From contig OZ024801.1 of NCBI GenBank assembly GCA_964017045.1, positions 35,372,757 to 35,436,756 on the forward strand: a stretch of 64,000 nucleotides of DNA, given 5' to 3'. This document shows positions 10,731 to 22,040 of the stretch, piece by piece. Position 1 is the stretch's first letter; every line of letters begins with the position of its first letter. The position numbers and the translations under genes were made by a program. Source of the stretch: Omphiscola glabra. Its lineage: Eukaryota; Mollusca; Gastropoda; Lymnaeidae. The notes under the pieces were generated by a model. That model saw only the letters and a list, made by a program, of their open reading frames with translations. It was not told the origin of the DNA and did not search any database.

Positions 10731-12036
10731 GATGAGTATGTACAAAATAATTATAAAAGAGGAGGGAAACATAGTTGGTAGAAGAATATGGTATGATGGA
10801 AAAAATACGATATCATGGAGAAGAATATGATTTCACAGATCTCAGATGACAGCAGTGTTTCTTGCTGGAATCGCTCCGCCCCCACCCCCAGGAGGATATA
10901 AAGTGTCCCCCGGGAAAAAATAAATGTGTAGAACAATAAAACGAAAATATATTTTATAAAAAACTGCTAAATTGTAATTTTTATAAACATTTTAAAAAGA
11001 ATAATAACTGGTGTCGTTAACCGATTACAATTAGTTGAACCATATAAATATCGCTACGTTCGATATATTTGATGTTCCGTCTATTAAAGGCTAATCTTGT
11101 TAGAAGCTTATACGATTCAGTTATAAATATCGCACTGATTCGAAACTTGGCCACGCTCGATTATAAGCCGAAGCTCACATCACGTTATTCTCATCTCTCG
11201 GCATTTCTATGTTTTTTTTTTGCTACTTTACACGTTTTTTTCTTTTCAATAACACTGTATGAAAAGACCTTTTCATCAATATAAAGGCCTATAATTTTAA
11301 AATAGTTCTTGCTAAGTCTCAAACATGTAAAATCTGTTTTCAAATTATAGTTCATCATTAAAGCATGAATTTTAAAGTAGGGATTTAAAGTTACTAATGA
11401 AGTGTATGATGTCCTCATGCTTTAAAAAATATAGTTATTAGTATAATTTTTAATGTACTGGATTTAATTTATGTTGAACTAGGTCAAATAAAATGTTAAA
11501 AAATTATAATTTTATTTGCAAAACAAAAATTAAGAATTTAACGTGTGCATATAACGAGTGCAAGTTTCAACAATTATCATTAAAAGGGATACATCAACAA
11601 TTTTTAAACAAATATTTATCAACAACTGTCTAACTTTCCATGACCCCCCACCCTATTTAATTATGTCAACATTTTATACCCCCCCCCCATGATATATAAC
11701 AGAAATAAATGTATAAATACATCATACTTTGTGCTGATCTATTTTAATGACACAAAATTGTAGGAAAAACATTTTATTACATCTTAAGCTTGTTAAAAAA
11801 CACGTTAAAAAGTTTTTACAGTTACATTTTATAATGCAGAATCAATGAAAAGATTGTTAGAGACTAAATATCATTGTTTGTGGAAGTATAAATATGATTA
11901 TTGTCAGCATAGATGACAATTATAATACAATTTTCTGACCCTCCCCACTCCCCAAAACATTAATGGGGAATTAAATGATTTGCTTAATTCAAAGTTTAGG
12001 TACTAATTCATCTTCCCATGGTGTAACAATGGGCAT
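10731..12036. other. AT-rich non-coding stretch
   Basis: No gene recognised. Open frames at 11069-11284 and 11191-11418 overlap on opposite strands and have no familiar motif. Short C runs occur near 11641 and 11680. Confidence 0.5.
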
Positions 12037-12180
12037 CTGGGACATCATTTGGTTTTGCTCTTTTTATTTAAATTGCTATCTACTGGGGCGCCTCCAGTAA
12101 TAAACAACTTAACAAGCCGACCAAGTTTTGGTTTTGCCCCATCCCTCCCCCTGAAAAAAACCCGCAAAATGACTCCCCTG
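12037..12180. mobile_element. hAT-type MITE with perfect 8-bp target duplication
   Basis: The left end reads ctgggacatcatttgg and the right end, on the minus strand, caggggagtcattttgc, giving imperfect terminal inverted repeats. The octamer atgggcat occurs directly outside both ends (12029-12036 and 12181-12188) without mismatch, as expected for hAT-superfamily insertion. The 144-bp interior encodes nothing. A second copy lies inverted at 43948-44107. Shared interior landmarks are taaacaacttaacaagc and gaccaagttttgg. Confidence 0.85.
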
Positions 12181-12188
12181 ATGGGCAT

Positions 12189-13270
12189 AGTCTATAGTAG
12201 CTGATTTATCATTTTCATCGTGCGGAAATGATATACCAGACAAGTCAACATCATTCTCATCTAACCATTCAGCACTTAAAATAGAAGCATTGTCGTGTGA
12301 GCAATAATTGCCATAAGCTCTGTCTGTCCTCTGGAAGCTACTCGCATTGGTCAAATCCTTTTTTTTTTTTTGAGGAGCAGTTGCTAATTTTTTATGCTCA
12401 AGAGGGCATTGTCGGTGCTGTTGAACATGCTATTTCATCATAACTTATGATGCAAAATAGATGTTGCAGATTTTACAAATCCGTTCAAGCAGCGATTTTA
12501 TTATTTGTACTCACTTTACTTTCCTCTAATTCTCAAAATATCGTGTTCTACTCTATCAATATAATTTATCTTGACTGCACATGACACTTGAACCTTGTCC
12601 GTGTTCCATACCTACATTTTTTTAGATGAAAATAAAGCTATTTAAAAAAAATTAATTTCACTTAGATTATGGTGCCGAATCGATTTTATGAAATAGTTTT
12701 AGAAATAAATATTCTTTCTAAATAACCATTTAATACTTAATTCCATGTTTTTATTAAAAAAAAGATGTGTCTTTTTTTTTTTTTTTTTAATAAAAAAAAG
12801 ATGTGTCCAAGTATAATATTAAAGAGGCAATTTAAAATCAACTGAAGAAAGTTATAGCAGTTTGAAATTCCAAATAAACAACTGAAGGATGGGAAATGTA
12901 TTCTTTATTTGTACACGATTTCCAACAGATACATTTACAGATTAATAAATATACGATTTTTTTGCAAACAACTCATATCTTCTTAACATTATTATGCATT
13001 TCTTATACGATTATAAAATAACCAGTTTTAAAAATCTTTAAAATAATTGTACCGAATAAGTTTTGCCTGAGATTGTGGGCCCCATTAAAATCTATTTAAT
13101 AATGCCATAGATATTGATTTTGCAAAGTTATCGAAATTTCTGGAAAAATTTAGATTCGATAATCCTAGTTTTAAATCCACGGATATTTCAATACGGACTA
13201 TGAAGTGCATCGCTACAAAGCTAGCCTAGATCCATCAATTCGCATTCAACCAATAGTGTTATCTAAGCCA
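12189..13270. other. AT-rich non-coding stretch
   Basis: No gene recognised. At 12750-12825 a segment of about 20 bp (attaaaaaaaagatgtgtc) is present twice on either side of a T run, a simple local duplication. Confidence 0.5.
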
Positions 13271-13550
13271 TTATTTATATAGCTTATATAAGGAAAAATG
13301 AAATGGTGACCCCGGTCCCAGAGGAATGGATATTATTATTGGGGTCCCAAATTCGTTTTTTTCTTATATGGGCTGTATAAAAAAATTAACCACATTTACC
13401 CCTACACGAATAGATGGATATTGACCAAGCTTAGTAAACATACAAAAACACTTGATTATCCGTATTCAAATACTGAAGGGTACTGAACTCATAATATCCA
13501 TTCCTCTGGGGCCGGGGCCTCATTTCATTTTTCTTTATATAGCTAAATAA
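13271..13550. mobile_element. Palindromic MITE with arms of about 60 bp
   Basis: The left arm (about 13271-13346) contains aaaaatgaaatg and ccagaggaatggatattat. The right arm (about 13485-13550) contains the reverse complement, ataatatccattcctctgg and catttcattttt, with about 85-90% agreement. The arms enclose about 140 bp. A related, more diverged segment lies at about 43840-44200, where it has been interrupted by another MITE. No target duplication was identified with confidence. Confidence 0.7.
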
Positions 13551-13582
13551 ATATCACTAGGCTTAATACTCCTACAGAATAG

Positions 13583-13795
13583 ACCTGGATCCCGATACCG
13601 GTGGGATCCTGATACATGTGTGTTCCCGATCCAGTTGGTATTCTGACCCCTGTGGGTTCCCGATTCCGGAGGTATCCCTATCCCGGTGAGATCCTAATCC
13701 CGGTTAGATCGCGATCCCTGTAGGATTACGATCCCTATGGGATCCCGATCCGTGTGTGTTACCGATTCTGTTGGGATCCCGTGTTCCGCTCAAGA
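13583..13795 (+). repeat. Degenerate 17-bp array, ggatcccgat family, locus 1
   Basis: About 12 diverged copies of ggatcccgatcccggtg. The same family occurs at 42865-43030, inverted at 43170-43365, and at 44808-45015. Confidence 0.82.
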
Positions 13796-13851
13796 GTAAT
13801 CGGTACCCTTAATTTTCGCCCTAATTTCCGATAAATATTATCGCCATTTTT

Positions 13852-13931
13852 TGCCGATAGATGCACTGTCTAGTGGCGTATCTAGTATTAGTGCCGATAG
13901 ATGCACTGCCTAGTGGCGTAGCTAGTATTAA
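13852..13931. repeat. 40-bp direct duplication
   Basis: Two copies of a 40-bp segment starting gccgatagatgcactg and containing tagtggcgtagctag, the same terminal motif as the MITE at 14077. This suggests that fragments of that MITE family were duplicated here. Confidence 0.75.
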
Positions 13932-14076
13932 TGCCGCCATAGGCAGGCCAACATTTTTGTCGCCCTCTCTTCCATGAATAAAACTATGGAATTTTCCGAT
14001 AATGACACCCTCCATGTAAAGGAAAAAATAACACCTGGCTTGACAACCCCATCCATACCCGTTACTATGGCACTGG

Positions 14077-14254
14077 CAGTGGCGTAGCTAGAGTGTTTGG
14101 CGGCAAGATTCATTCCCCCCCCCCCCTTCCAGGCTTCATTTCTAAAACCCATTATCTTCATCAACTAAATAATATCAAAGCCCATTTTGGTACCCCCACT
14201 AGTCTGGCGCCTGGGGACATCTGTATCCTCTGCCTCCCCTTAGCTACGCCTCTT
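14077..14254. mobile_element. Probable MITE with cagtggcgtagctag ends
   Basis: The left end reads cagtggcgtagctag. The right end, on the minus strand, reads gaggcgtagctaagg, so the inner part of the inverted repeat is kept while the outermost bases have diverged. Ends of this kind are common in hAT-like MITEs of animals. It contains a C homopolymer near 14106. No clean target duplication is visible. Confidence 0.55.
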
Positions 14255-14595
14255 TCAACTGACACTGCCCCCCTCCCGAAAATCCAAAATGCCCCTGAAA
14301 GAAACGTGGATGACAGGAATGTTAAAGCTAATCAAAATATAATCACGCTTACCTGAACTGTGTTTAATTAATGACACCATGGTTCGTCACCAGGACGTGC
14401 ACTATAGTATATACGTGTTTAACAGATTCATGTCTGTGCATAGATTACATTTCATGTTGATCTCAATGTCTAGGTGCCGTGTAGCTACGACTAATAGGCT
14501 AACTTTTATAATGCAACAGTTATTGCGAGTAAACTATTGAATTGAATTAATAAATGTATAAACAGCTCAACTCGTTTTTGTTCCTATGTATGAAA

Positions 14596-14756
14596 ACAGA
14601 CCTGTTTACTCTAACGATTTTTTCGTACAATGTACGATTTTGAGGTGTATACATTATATATACTGTGTGTGTTTTTTTTTACTATTAAGATAATGTATTG
14701 AATGATTTTGTGATGATATTGTACGATTTTAAGATTTTGAGGGTAAACAGGTCTGT
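14596..14756. mobile_element. MITE with ~35-bp terminal inverted repeats
   Basis: The left end reads acagacctgtttactct and continues to cgtacaat. The right end on the minus strand reads acagacctgtttaccctc and also continues to cgtacaat. The interior is AT-rich and non-coding. Superfamily is not determined, because the target duplication is ambiguous. Confidence 0.7.
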
Positions 14757-15430
14757 GAATAGAGTGAATACAAGATTACGTCAAAACGAGATGGAACACC
14801 AACAGCGAGCGTTTTGGGCAGGGATGTCTCCACAAAATAGGAGAGAAACTGCAATATATTTTTTTAAACAACAAGACGGCTTAATTGATAAGGATCTAAC
14901 GAGGGTCTGGGAAGTAAAGAAAGGTTTTTTGTCCAGTGACACTAACCTTAGTCTACGACACTGGATAAGTCTCCTCACTTAGCTAGCCTCCCCCAAACCC
15001 AAAACATAAAATAAAAACACAAAGGGCAAATTTTTCTCTCACCATAGTCCATCAATCTATTTCTCCGCACAGTATGCACATAATTTAAAGTGTAGTAGGG
15101 GTAGACTACGTTCAGGTTGAAGCCGTACAGCTCACATGGTAACGGAAACCCCGAAGAAATAAGAAACAAAATATTTTGTTTTGTTTCGTCTTTCTTCAGG
15201 TTTTCCCCTACCCTATGTGCTTTATATTTTGGATACCAATCTATCTACCATTCTGTCTAGCTATTTATCTACCATTATATCTACCAATATAGTTTCTGTA
15301 ATCGGGCCAATGACTCACATAATATCTTACTATTAATCTCACTTTAGTCTACCAAGAGTATCTCCCTAAGTCTACTCTGAGTCTATCTAGCCATCTATTT
15401 TCAGATCCTATCTAGTTAGATCAACAAGAC
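14757..15430. other. Non-repetitive stretch, no gene assigned
   Basis: A plus-strand open frame crosses from the MITE and ends at 14982; its last ~75 residues (including EMEHQQRAFWAGM) are not low-complexity but match no family I know. The minus strand is open over the same stretch, which weakens the case for coding. A degenerate ctatctacc-rich patch lies at 15236-15300. Confidence 0.4.
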
Positions 15431-15900
15431 CGCATCGGTCTCAGACCCAAAACCCCCACATCTCCACCAAACACAACTGGGCCTGGCACCAAGACAAGAC
15501 AGTGATAACTCTTTGTTCCTTGTTTACACACACGACGCAGCCCACAGATCCTAAAACAAATAGCAAAACCGCTGAAGCATTCATTGGGTGAAAAGTGCGG
15601 GCAAGCAGAAAGTTTTCATCCCCACATTATTTTGTAAACACGTCTCTCACCTTCCATCATTCACATTATCGAGTTCCGGTCTAAGGTACAGGCTGCGCCA
15701 AACAGATGCGTGCAGCCGATCCGCCCGGTTCCACAACAACATAAAGAGACCTAGACACTTGAAGGGCCATTTCCTTCTAAATGGAGTAGACCCGCGGGAA
15801 GGAAAACATAAAGCAACTCAAAAGCCAAACACGAACAGCTGAAGTGGGAAGCAGTATCCACGGCGACCTCTCACAGAGAAATCCTTCAAAGTAAGGAAAT
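15431..15900. other. GC/CpG-richer unique segment with short open frame
   Basis: This segment is richer in GC and CpG than its surroundings. It contains an 84-codon open frame at 15588-15842 (+) that I do not recognise. It could hold an exon or a promoter, but no splice-site or promoter call is justified. Confidence 0.35.
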
Positions 15901-16394
15901 GAGTCGGCAGGGAAAAACTCTTGTTATGTTTCTTTATATATACTTGAAGTAATAGAAGTGTATACTTTTGTAGTCTTCTCCCACATTGGTGGAATTAAAG
16001 ACATAGAGACGACAGGAGAAAAAGAAAAGAAAAAAGAAAGAAAAACAAAAACGTAAGGAAAGAAAGAAAAAAACAGAAATTAAGAAATAAACACCGCAAA
16101 AGTTTTTAAAATCTTAATATTTGAAATGATTTTAAAAAATGTTTAAAGACTCAAAGTTTGACGGAAAGAAATGAACTAAATCAGAGATAAAAAAAAAAGT
16201 AATTAATTAATTTATTTAAAGTCAAGCAAATATACAAACAATCATACAAAGTTAAACTCAAAATGAAACTGAAAGAAAAGAAGAAACGAAAGAAAGAAAG
16301 AAAAACGAATTGGAAGAAATAAAAGAAACCTAATATTTAATAATTTAAAAGAACTTAATGAGAAGCAAGAAAATAGAATCAGTGTTTATGTAAT
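15901..16394. other. A/GA-rich low-complexity stretch
   Basis: Purine-rich runs of gaaagaaa type at 16010-16080 and 16262-16330 with AT-rich sequence between. No gene. Confidence 0.7.
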
Positions 16395-16670
16395 AGTTTT
16401 ACCATAGATACCAGTTGTCCCATAGATACTAGTTGTCCTTTAGATACTAGTTTTCCCATTGATACTAGTTGTCCTTTAGATACTAGTTTTCCCATTGATA
16501 CTAGTTGTCCTTTAGATACTCGTTTTCCCATAGATACTAGTTGTCCTTTAGATACTAGTTTTCCCATAGATACTAGTTGTCCTTTAGATACTAGTTTTTC
16601 CATTGATACTAGTTGTCCTTTAGATACTCGTTTTCCCATAGATACTAGTTGTCCTTTAGATACTAGTTTT
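16395..16670. repeat. 36-bp array built of two 18-bp halves
   Basis: About 7-8 copies of a 36-bp unit made of the half-units tagatactagttgtcctt and tagatactagttttccca. The halves differ only in the tail, so the unit is itself a duplicated 18-mer. A minus-strand frame stays open because 36 is a multiple of 3. Confidence 0.92.
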
Positions 16671-16839
16671 CATACCCAGCTGAAATGAAATAATATCGTT
16701 TGAGTTCGTTCCAATTAAACCTGGATTTGTGTGTGAGCACGTGTTGAGAGCTGGGAACATGTGTACAAATCTGTTCAAGGAACTTAAAAAACATTCTTTC
16801 AGCAACCTGATTGGGAGTGCACTTCTGTTTACACGGTGT

Positions 16840-17060
16840 AAATGTCGACATCCGGGGTAAAGTAGTATATGTCTGGGGTATAGTAAAATGTCGACATCTG
16901 GGATGAAATAATATGACGATAATCGGGGGAGGCGGAATTAAGCCGTCGATATCTAGGGTGAGGTAATATGTTGACATCTGGGGTGAGGTAATATGTTGAC
17001 ATCTGGGGTGAGGTAATATGTTGACATCTGGGGTGTGGCAATATGTTGACATCTGGGTTG
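16840..17060. repeat. 25-bp array (gtaatatgttgacatctggg)
   Basis: About nine copies. The five between 16950 and 17060 are almost identical and the flanking ones are degenerate. Two overlapping minus-strand frames are open and read as Thr/Pro-rich repeats; I treat them as by-products. Confidence 0.9.
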
Positions 17061-17079
17061 TCAACATACAGGCTACTCC

Positions 17080-17245
17080 ACCAACATTGATCACTGCACA
17101 ATACCAACACTGACTATTGTGCCCCACCAACACTGACCATTGTACCCTACCAACCATGACCATTGTGCCCTACAAACGCTGACTACTGTACCCTTACCAA
17201 CCAACCTAACCCTAATATGGCAACACCTGATCTGATGTGATCATA
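17080..17245. repeat. Degenerate array flank (left)
   Basis: Loose copies of a caacactgaccattgtaccc-like unit of about 25 bp. The same degenerate family reappears at 18520-18960, so the 24-bp array between them seems to have expanded inside an older array. Confidence 0.65.
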
Positions 17246-18392
17246 CCAACCCTAAGACCTGTATCCCTACAACCCTAAGACCTGTATCCCTACCAACCCT
17301 AAGACCTGTATCCCTACCAACCCTAAGACCTTTATCCCTACCAACCCTAAGACCTGTATCCCTACCAACCCTAAGACATGTATCCCTACGAACCCTAAGA
17401 CCTGTATCCCTACCAACCCTAAGACCTGTATCCTTACGAACCCTAAGACCTGTATCCATTCCAACCCTAAGACTTGTATCTCTACCAACCCTAAGACCTG
17501 CATCCCTACCAACCCTAAGACTTGTATACCTACCAACCCTAATACCTGTATCCCTACCAACCCTAAGATCTGTATCCCTACCAACCCTAAGACCTGTATC
17601 CCTACCAACCCTAAGACCTGTATCCCTACCAACCGTAAGACCTGTATCACTACCAACCCTAAGACATGTATCCCTACCAACCCTAAGACATGTATCCCTA
17701 CCAACCCTAAGACCTGTATCCCTACCAACCATAAGACCTGTATCCCTACCAACCCTAATACCTGTATCCCTACCAACCCTAAGATCTGTATCCCTACCAA
17801 CCCTAAGACATGTATCCCTACCAACCGTAAGACCTGTATCACTACCAACCCTAAGACATGTATCCCTACCAACCCTAAGACCTGTATCCCTACCAACCCT
17901 AAGACCTGTATCCCTACCAACCCTAAGACCTGTATCCCTACCAACCCTAAGACCTGTATCCCTACCAACCATAAGACTTGTATCCCTACCAACCATAAGA
18001 CCTGTATCCCTACCAACCCTAAGACCTGTATCCCTACCAACCATAAGACCTGTATCCCTACCAACCCTAAGACCTGTATCCCTACCAACCATAAGACCTG
18101 TATCCCTACCAACCATAAGACCTGTATCCCTACCAACCATAAGACCTGTATCCCTACCAACCCTAAGACCTGTATCCCTACCAACCATAAGACCTGTATC
18201 CCTACCAACCATAAGACCTGTATCCCTACCAACCATAAGACCTGTATCCCTACCAACCCTAAGACCTGTATCCCTACCAACCATAAGACCTGTATCCCTA
18301 CCAACCATAAGACCTGTATCCCTACCAACCCTAAGACCTGTATCCCTACCAACCATAAGACCTGTATCCCTACCAACCCTAAGATCGGTGTC
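17246..18392. repeat. 24-bp minisatellite (ccctaccaaccctaagacct)
   Basis: About 47 copies of a 24-bp unit, ccctaccaaccctaagacct plus gtat. Two main variants, with ccctaag or ccataag, are interspersed; the ccataag form is concentrated in the right half. Minus-strand frames are open for up to 398 codons as an eight-residue repeat (VGRDTGLR) because 24 is a multiple of 3. Variation falls at all codon positions, so this is not evidence for a gene. Confidence 0.94.
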
Positions 18393-18416
18393 CCTGAACT
18401 CAGTTTTCAACCTTTG

Positions 18417-18435
18417 CCCCCCCCCCCCCCCCCCC
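18417..18435. repeat. C homopolymer (19 C)
   Basis: Nineteen consecutive C close the 24-bp array region, followed by A-rich low-complexity sequence to about 18490. Confidence 0.9.
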
Positions 18436-18519
18436 ATGAAAAAAAAACCAAAAAACTACAAACAAAAAACAACAACAAACCAAACAACAGACCTCTATAC
18501 CTCGTCCAGCAATGGACAC

Positions 18520-18960
18520 ATTTCTGCAAAACATGACCACTGTACTCTACATCACTGACCACTGTACCCTACCTGCACTGACCACTGTATCCCTACTATA
18601 ACTGAGCTTTGTACACTACAACCACTAGTCACTGTACTGTACCTTTATATCACTGACCACTCTGCCCTACGTGCACTGACAACTGTACCACTACCATCAC
18701 TGACAACTGTATCCTTACCAAGACTGACTACTGTACCCCTACCAAGACTGACCAACCTAACCATATCAACAATGACCGCTATACTTGCTGCAAACCACCA
18801 TAACCTATAACCTACCAATACCGATCACTTTATCCTTACCAAGACTGACCACTGTACACCTACCAAGACTGACAAGCCTAACCCTATCAACAATGACCGC
18901 TATACTTGCTGCAAACCACTGTAACTCTACTAACGCAAACTGCTGAACACTATCCTCCCT
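18520..18960. repeat. Degenerate array flank (right)
   Basis: Loose ~25-bp copies with cactgaccactgtaccctac and related forms. It also holds a longer duplication: accaagactgacca...cctaaccatatcaac near 18735 and again near 18860. Confidence 0.7.
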
Positions 18961-19885
18961 TAGGTCCTGTGAGACTGACTTAACATTCACAATCACATTT
19001 GTGTGCCACTTCTGACCCTCAAACCTTCTGGGACGATCAGATATCTTTCACAAATATACCAAAGTCTTGTGCATTTTACTAAATGCACCCCCCCCCCCCC
19101 TGTTGAAAAAAAGAAAAAAAAACTTAATACGCCGTCTCGCTGACACGAACATCTGTTGACCAGGCGCGGCGAGAAGCAGGCGATCATTGATGCTATCTGC
19201 GTGGAACAACTGATCTTACAGCCATTAACACAGTTTGGAAGACGTTCAAGGGAGCTAATGAGGATAAAGCGATTTCTTTTTCAGTAGCAGCCGTTGTGAA
19301 CAATTTAGCGCCCCCTGGCGTGACCAATTCTGCGCTCACCAGTACCCTTTCCCTCAGCTCCCTGCGGACAGCAATTACGCAGCTGGTATGCATAAAAGTT
19401 AAACCGTGTAGCGAGCTGCCTAGTCAAAGCTAAAATGGCGCTCATTGAAAATTTCCCAGACGGGGGGGGGGGGGGGGGGGGGGGGGGAGTTACAAGAGTT
19501 TTGTTTCGTATGGTTGAGCAGAAAGCCAATGTTGTATGTAGGTATGTCACCCAGTCACCCAGTCACCCAGTACTCCTCGGACTTTAGGAGTCGACACAAT
19601 TAAGGGAGACTACATGTTAATTAACATTTACCGACTGCAGTGTGTGAAAAGTTTATTGGATGAAGTTGTTGCGTTTTTAACGGTAATTGAATGACGTCAT
19701 AGTTATCTACTGACAAAAGGCTATATACGGTCAATTGATTTAATTTCTTTCTCAAACTGCACTTAATGAAATAGCCCTTAAATTCCTCTTGGAATAGTCT
19801 ATCCCTTCATTATCTATAATCATGACATATCGGACAAATCCCTTTTAAAATCCGACCCACAGCCCACGCGCGTTAACAAACAACT
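18961..19885. other. Unique sequence with a long G tract
   Basis: No gene recognised. It contains a run of 26 G at 19462-19487, a run of C at about 19088-19100, a cacccagt triplication at 19548-19570, and a tgacgtca octamer at 19692-19699. The sequence around that octamer (aatgacgtcatagt) matches dispersed-repeat copy 1 for 14 bp and may be a remnant of it. Confidence 0.5.
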
Positions 19886-20002
19886 TAAACAATGACAGCT
19901 GTTCCTATTAAACAACGACAGCTGTTCCTATTAAACAACGACAGCTGTTCCTATTAAACAACGACAGCTGTTCATATTAAACAACAACAGCTGTTCCTAT
20001 TA
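19886..20002. repeat. 23-bp array with acagctgt palindrome
   Basis: Five copies of a 23-bp unit (aacgacagctgttcctatta). Each unit carries the 8-bp palindrome acagctgt. Confidence 0.93.
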
Positions 20003-20287
20003 TAAGACCGCCCCCAAGATCAATCCCTACGATACAGTCCCCGAAAAATCGATGCCCCCTTTAACTGCCCCCTTAGGGTACACCCTTCTATCAAACAGCC
20101 CTCATTCCAAAATCAATCACTCCTCAAATGTTCCTCCCCATCTATCATCCCCTCTGAAACAACCTCCAACATAAAATCAATTACTTCTCAAATGGTCCTC
20201 CCCATCTATCATCCCCTCTGAAACAACCTCCAACATAAAATCAATCACTTCTCAAACAGGCCTCTCTGGCAATTATTCCCCTCTTAA
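20003..20287. repeat. Degenerate flank with ~60-bp duplication
   Basis: Two copies of a segment of about 60 bp (tcctccccatctatcatccc ... cataaaatcaat) lead into the 30-bp array. No gene. Confidence 0.65.
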
Positions 20288-21213
20288 CAATAATTATCCT
20301 CTCAAATAGCCCACAAGCAATCACTGCCGTCTCAAATAGCCCACAAGCAATCACGGCCGTCTCAAATAGCCCACAAACAATCACTGCCGTCTCAAATAGC
20401 CCACAAGCAATCACTGCCCTCTCAAATAGCCCACAAGCAATCACTGCCGCCTCAAATAGCCCACAAGCAATCACTGAAGTCTCAAATAGCACACAAGCAA
20501 TCACTGCCCTCTCAAATAGCCCACAAGCAATCACTGCCGTCTCAAATAGCCCACAAGCAATCACTGCCGTCTCAAATAGCCCACAAGCAATCACGGCCGT
20601 CTCAAATAGCCCACAAGCAATCACTGCCCTCTCAAATAGCCCACAAGCAATCACTGCCGTCTAAAATAGCCCACAAGCAATCACTGCCGTCTCAAATAGC
20701 CCACAAGCAATCACTGCCCTCTCAAATAGCCCACAAGCAATCACTGCCCTCTCAAATACACCACAAGCAATCACTGCCCTCTCAAATAGCCCACAAGCAA
20801 TCACTGCCGTCTAAAATAGCCCACAAGCAATCACTGCCGTCTCAAATAGCCCACAAGCAATCACTGCCGCCTCAAATAGCCCACAAGCAATCACTGAAGT
20901 CTCAAATAGCACACAAGCAATCACTGCCCTCTCAAATAGCCCATAAGCAATCATTGCCGTCTCAAATAGCCCACTAGCAATCACTGCCGTCTCAAATAGC
21001 CCACAAGCAATCACTGCCCTCTCAAATAGCCCACAAGCAATCACTGCCGTCTCAAATAGCCCACAAGCAATCACTGCCGTCTCAAATAGCCCACAAGCAA
21101 TCACTGCCCTCTCAAATAGCCCACAAGCAATCACTGCCGTCTCAAATAGCCCACAAGCAATCACTGCCGTCTCAAATAGCCCACAAGCAATCACTGCCGT
21201 CTCAAATAGCTTC
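20288..21213. repeat. 30-bp minisatellite (agcccacaagcaatcactgc)
   Basis: About 31 copies of a 30-bp unit, agcccacaagcaatcactgc plus cgtctcaaat. A rare variant (tcactgaagt ... agcacacaagc) occurs at 20471 and again at 20891, exactly 420 bp apart, so 14 units were duplicated as a block. Minus-strand frames read a ten-residue repeat (ETAVIACGLF); they are open because 30 is a multiple of 3. Confidence 0.94.
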
Positions 21214-22040
21214 ACATGCATTCATTTCCGTCTAAAACAGGCGAGCATTCATGCTTGACCTAAACAGCCCCACAAACAATCATTCCCTTCACAAACACCC
21301 CCACAAGCAATGATTCCCTTCCCAAACAACCCCTAAAATACGATACTCCCCTCAAACTGTCCCCTGAACAATATTTCCGTTTTCGAAGATTCCCCCTTAT
21401 AACATCATTCAATTCTGAAACCAGACTTTACAATCGTTCTCAAACAGCACCCCCCCCCCCCCCCCCCAAATGAGCAATTCATTTCACAATCGATCCCTTT
21501 CTTTAACAGTCCGACTGATTTTCCGATACCCTGAATGTTCACATTGTGGTATTTTGTTGTTAGAATGCTGCCTTAATAAGTTGACATTCATCCAACACTT
21601 CGAGCAGCCCCCGCACACCCCACAGTCCTCCTTACACCTATTAACAACAGTCTATCTTCACACTTAAATCTCTTTCCTGTTTTATTTTGACATGAGCTCT
21701 CCCCCCGGGAACTCCAAGCCCGTGAGTGATGACGTATGTAAAGTAAGGAGCTGAACCCACATCTACCAACACCTTGCCCTCTCCACCACTTCTTCCCTAC
21801 CCGCCCCCACATCGCGTGCAACACAGTCCCAACTGTTGAACTGAACCATTCGAAACTCACTGACCGAACAATAATTTGACGTGAACTTTGCCCTTAGCTC
21901 TCGTCAGAGACTGCCGCTTAATTTTGTGTGTACCACTTTCCTAAAACATGTTTATATATGTACTATGTTGCCGGTTACCTGAGGCTGCAAGCATATGACA
22001 ACGTAGAGCTTTTATATCTGTTGTTTATTTGTTCAATTGT
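21214..22040. other. Unique sequence, no gene assigned
   Basis: Degenerate continuation of the 30-bp array to about 21320, then unique DNA. A run of 18 C lies at 21450-21467. An open frame of 90 codons at 21588-21860 (-) has no recognisable domain. Confidence 0.5.

Noticed and set aside
9542..10772. Minus-strand frames of 395 and 407 codons
   Set aside because: They are overlapping frames of a 25-bp tandem repeat that lacks stops in every frame on that strand. The reading frame is irrelevant to the repeat, and one unit has lost two bases without effect.
17246..18392. Interstitial telomere repeat (each unit contains ccctaa)
   Set aside because: The motif appears once per 24 bp, not as a tandem hexamer, and is lost in the frequent ccataag variant. 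It is most likely a coincidence.
17241..18437. 398-codon minus-strand protein of eight-residue repeats
   Set aside because: The 24-bp unit keeps any stop-free frame open. Two frames are open at once, and variants fall at all codon positions.
19462..19487. G-quadruplex regulatory element
   Set aside because: A 26-G homopolymer could form such a structure, but similar G or C runs occur at many places here (18417, 21450, 32150, 32625), and nothing links them to a gene. Homopolymer length may also be a sequencing or assembly artefact.
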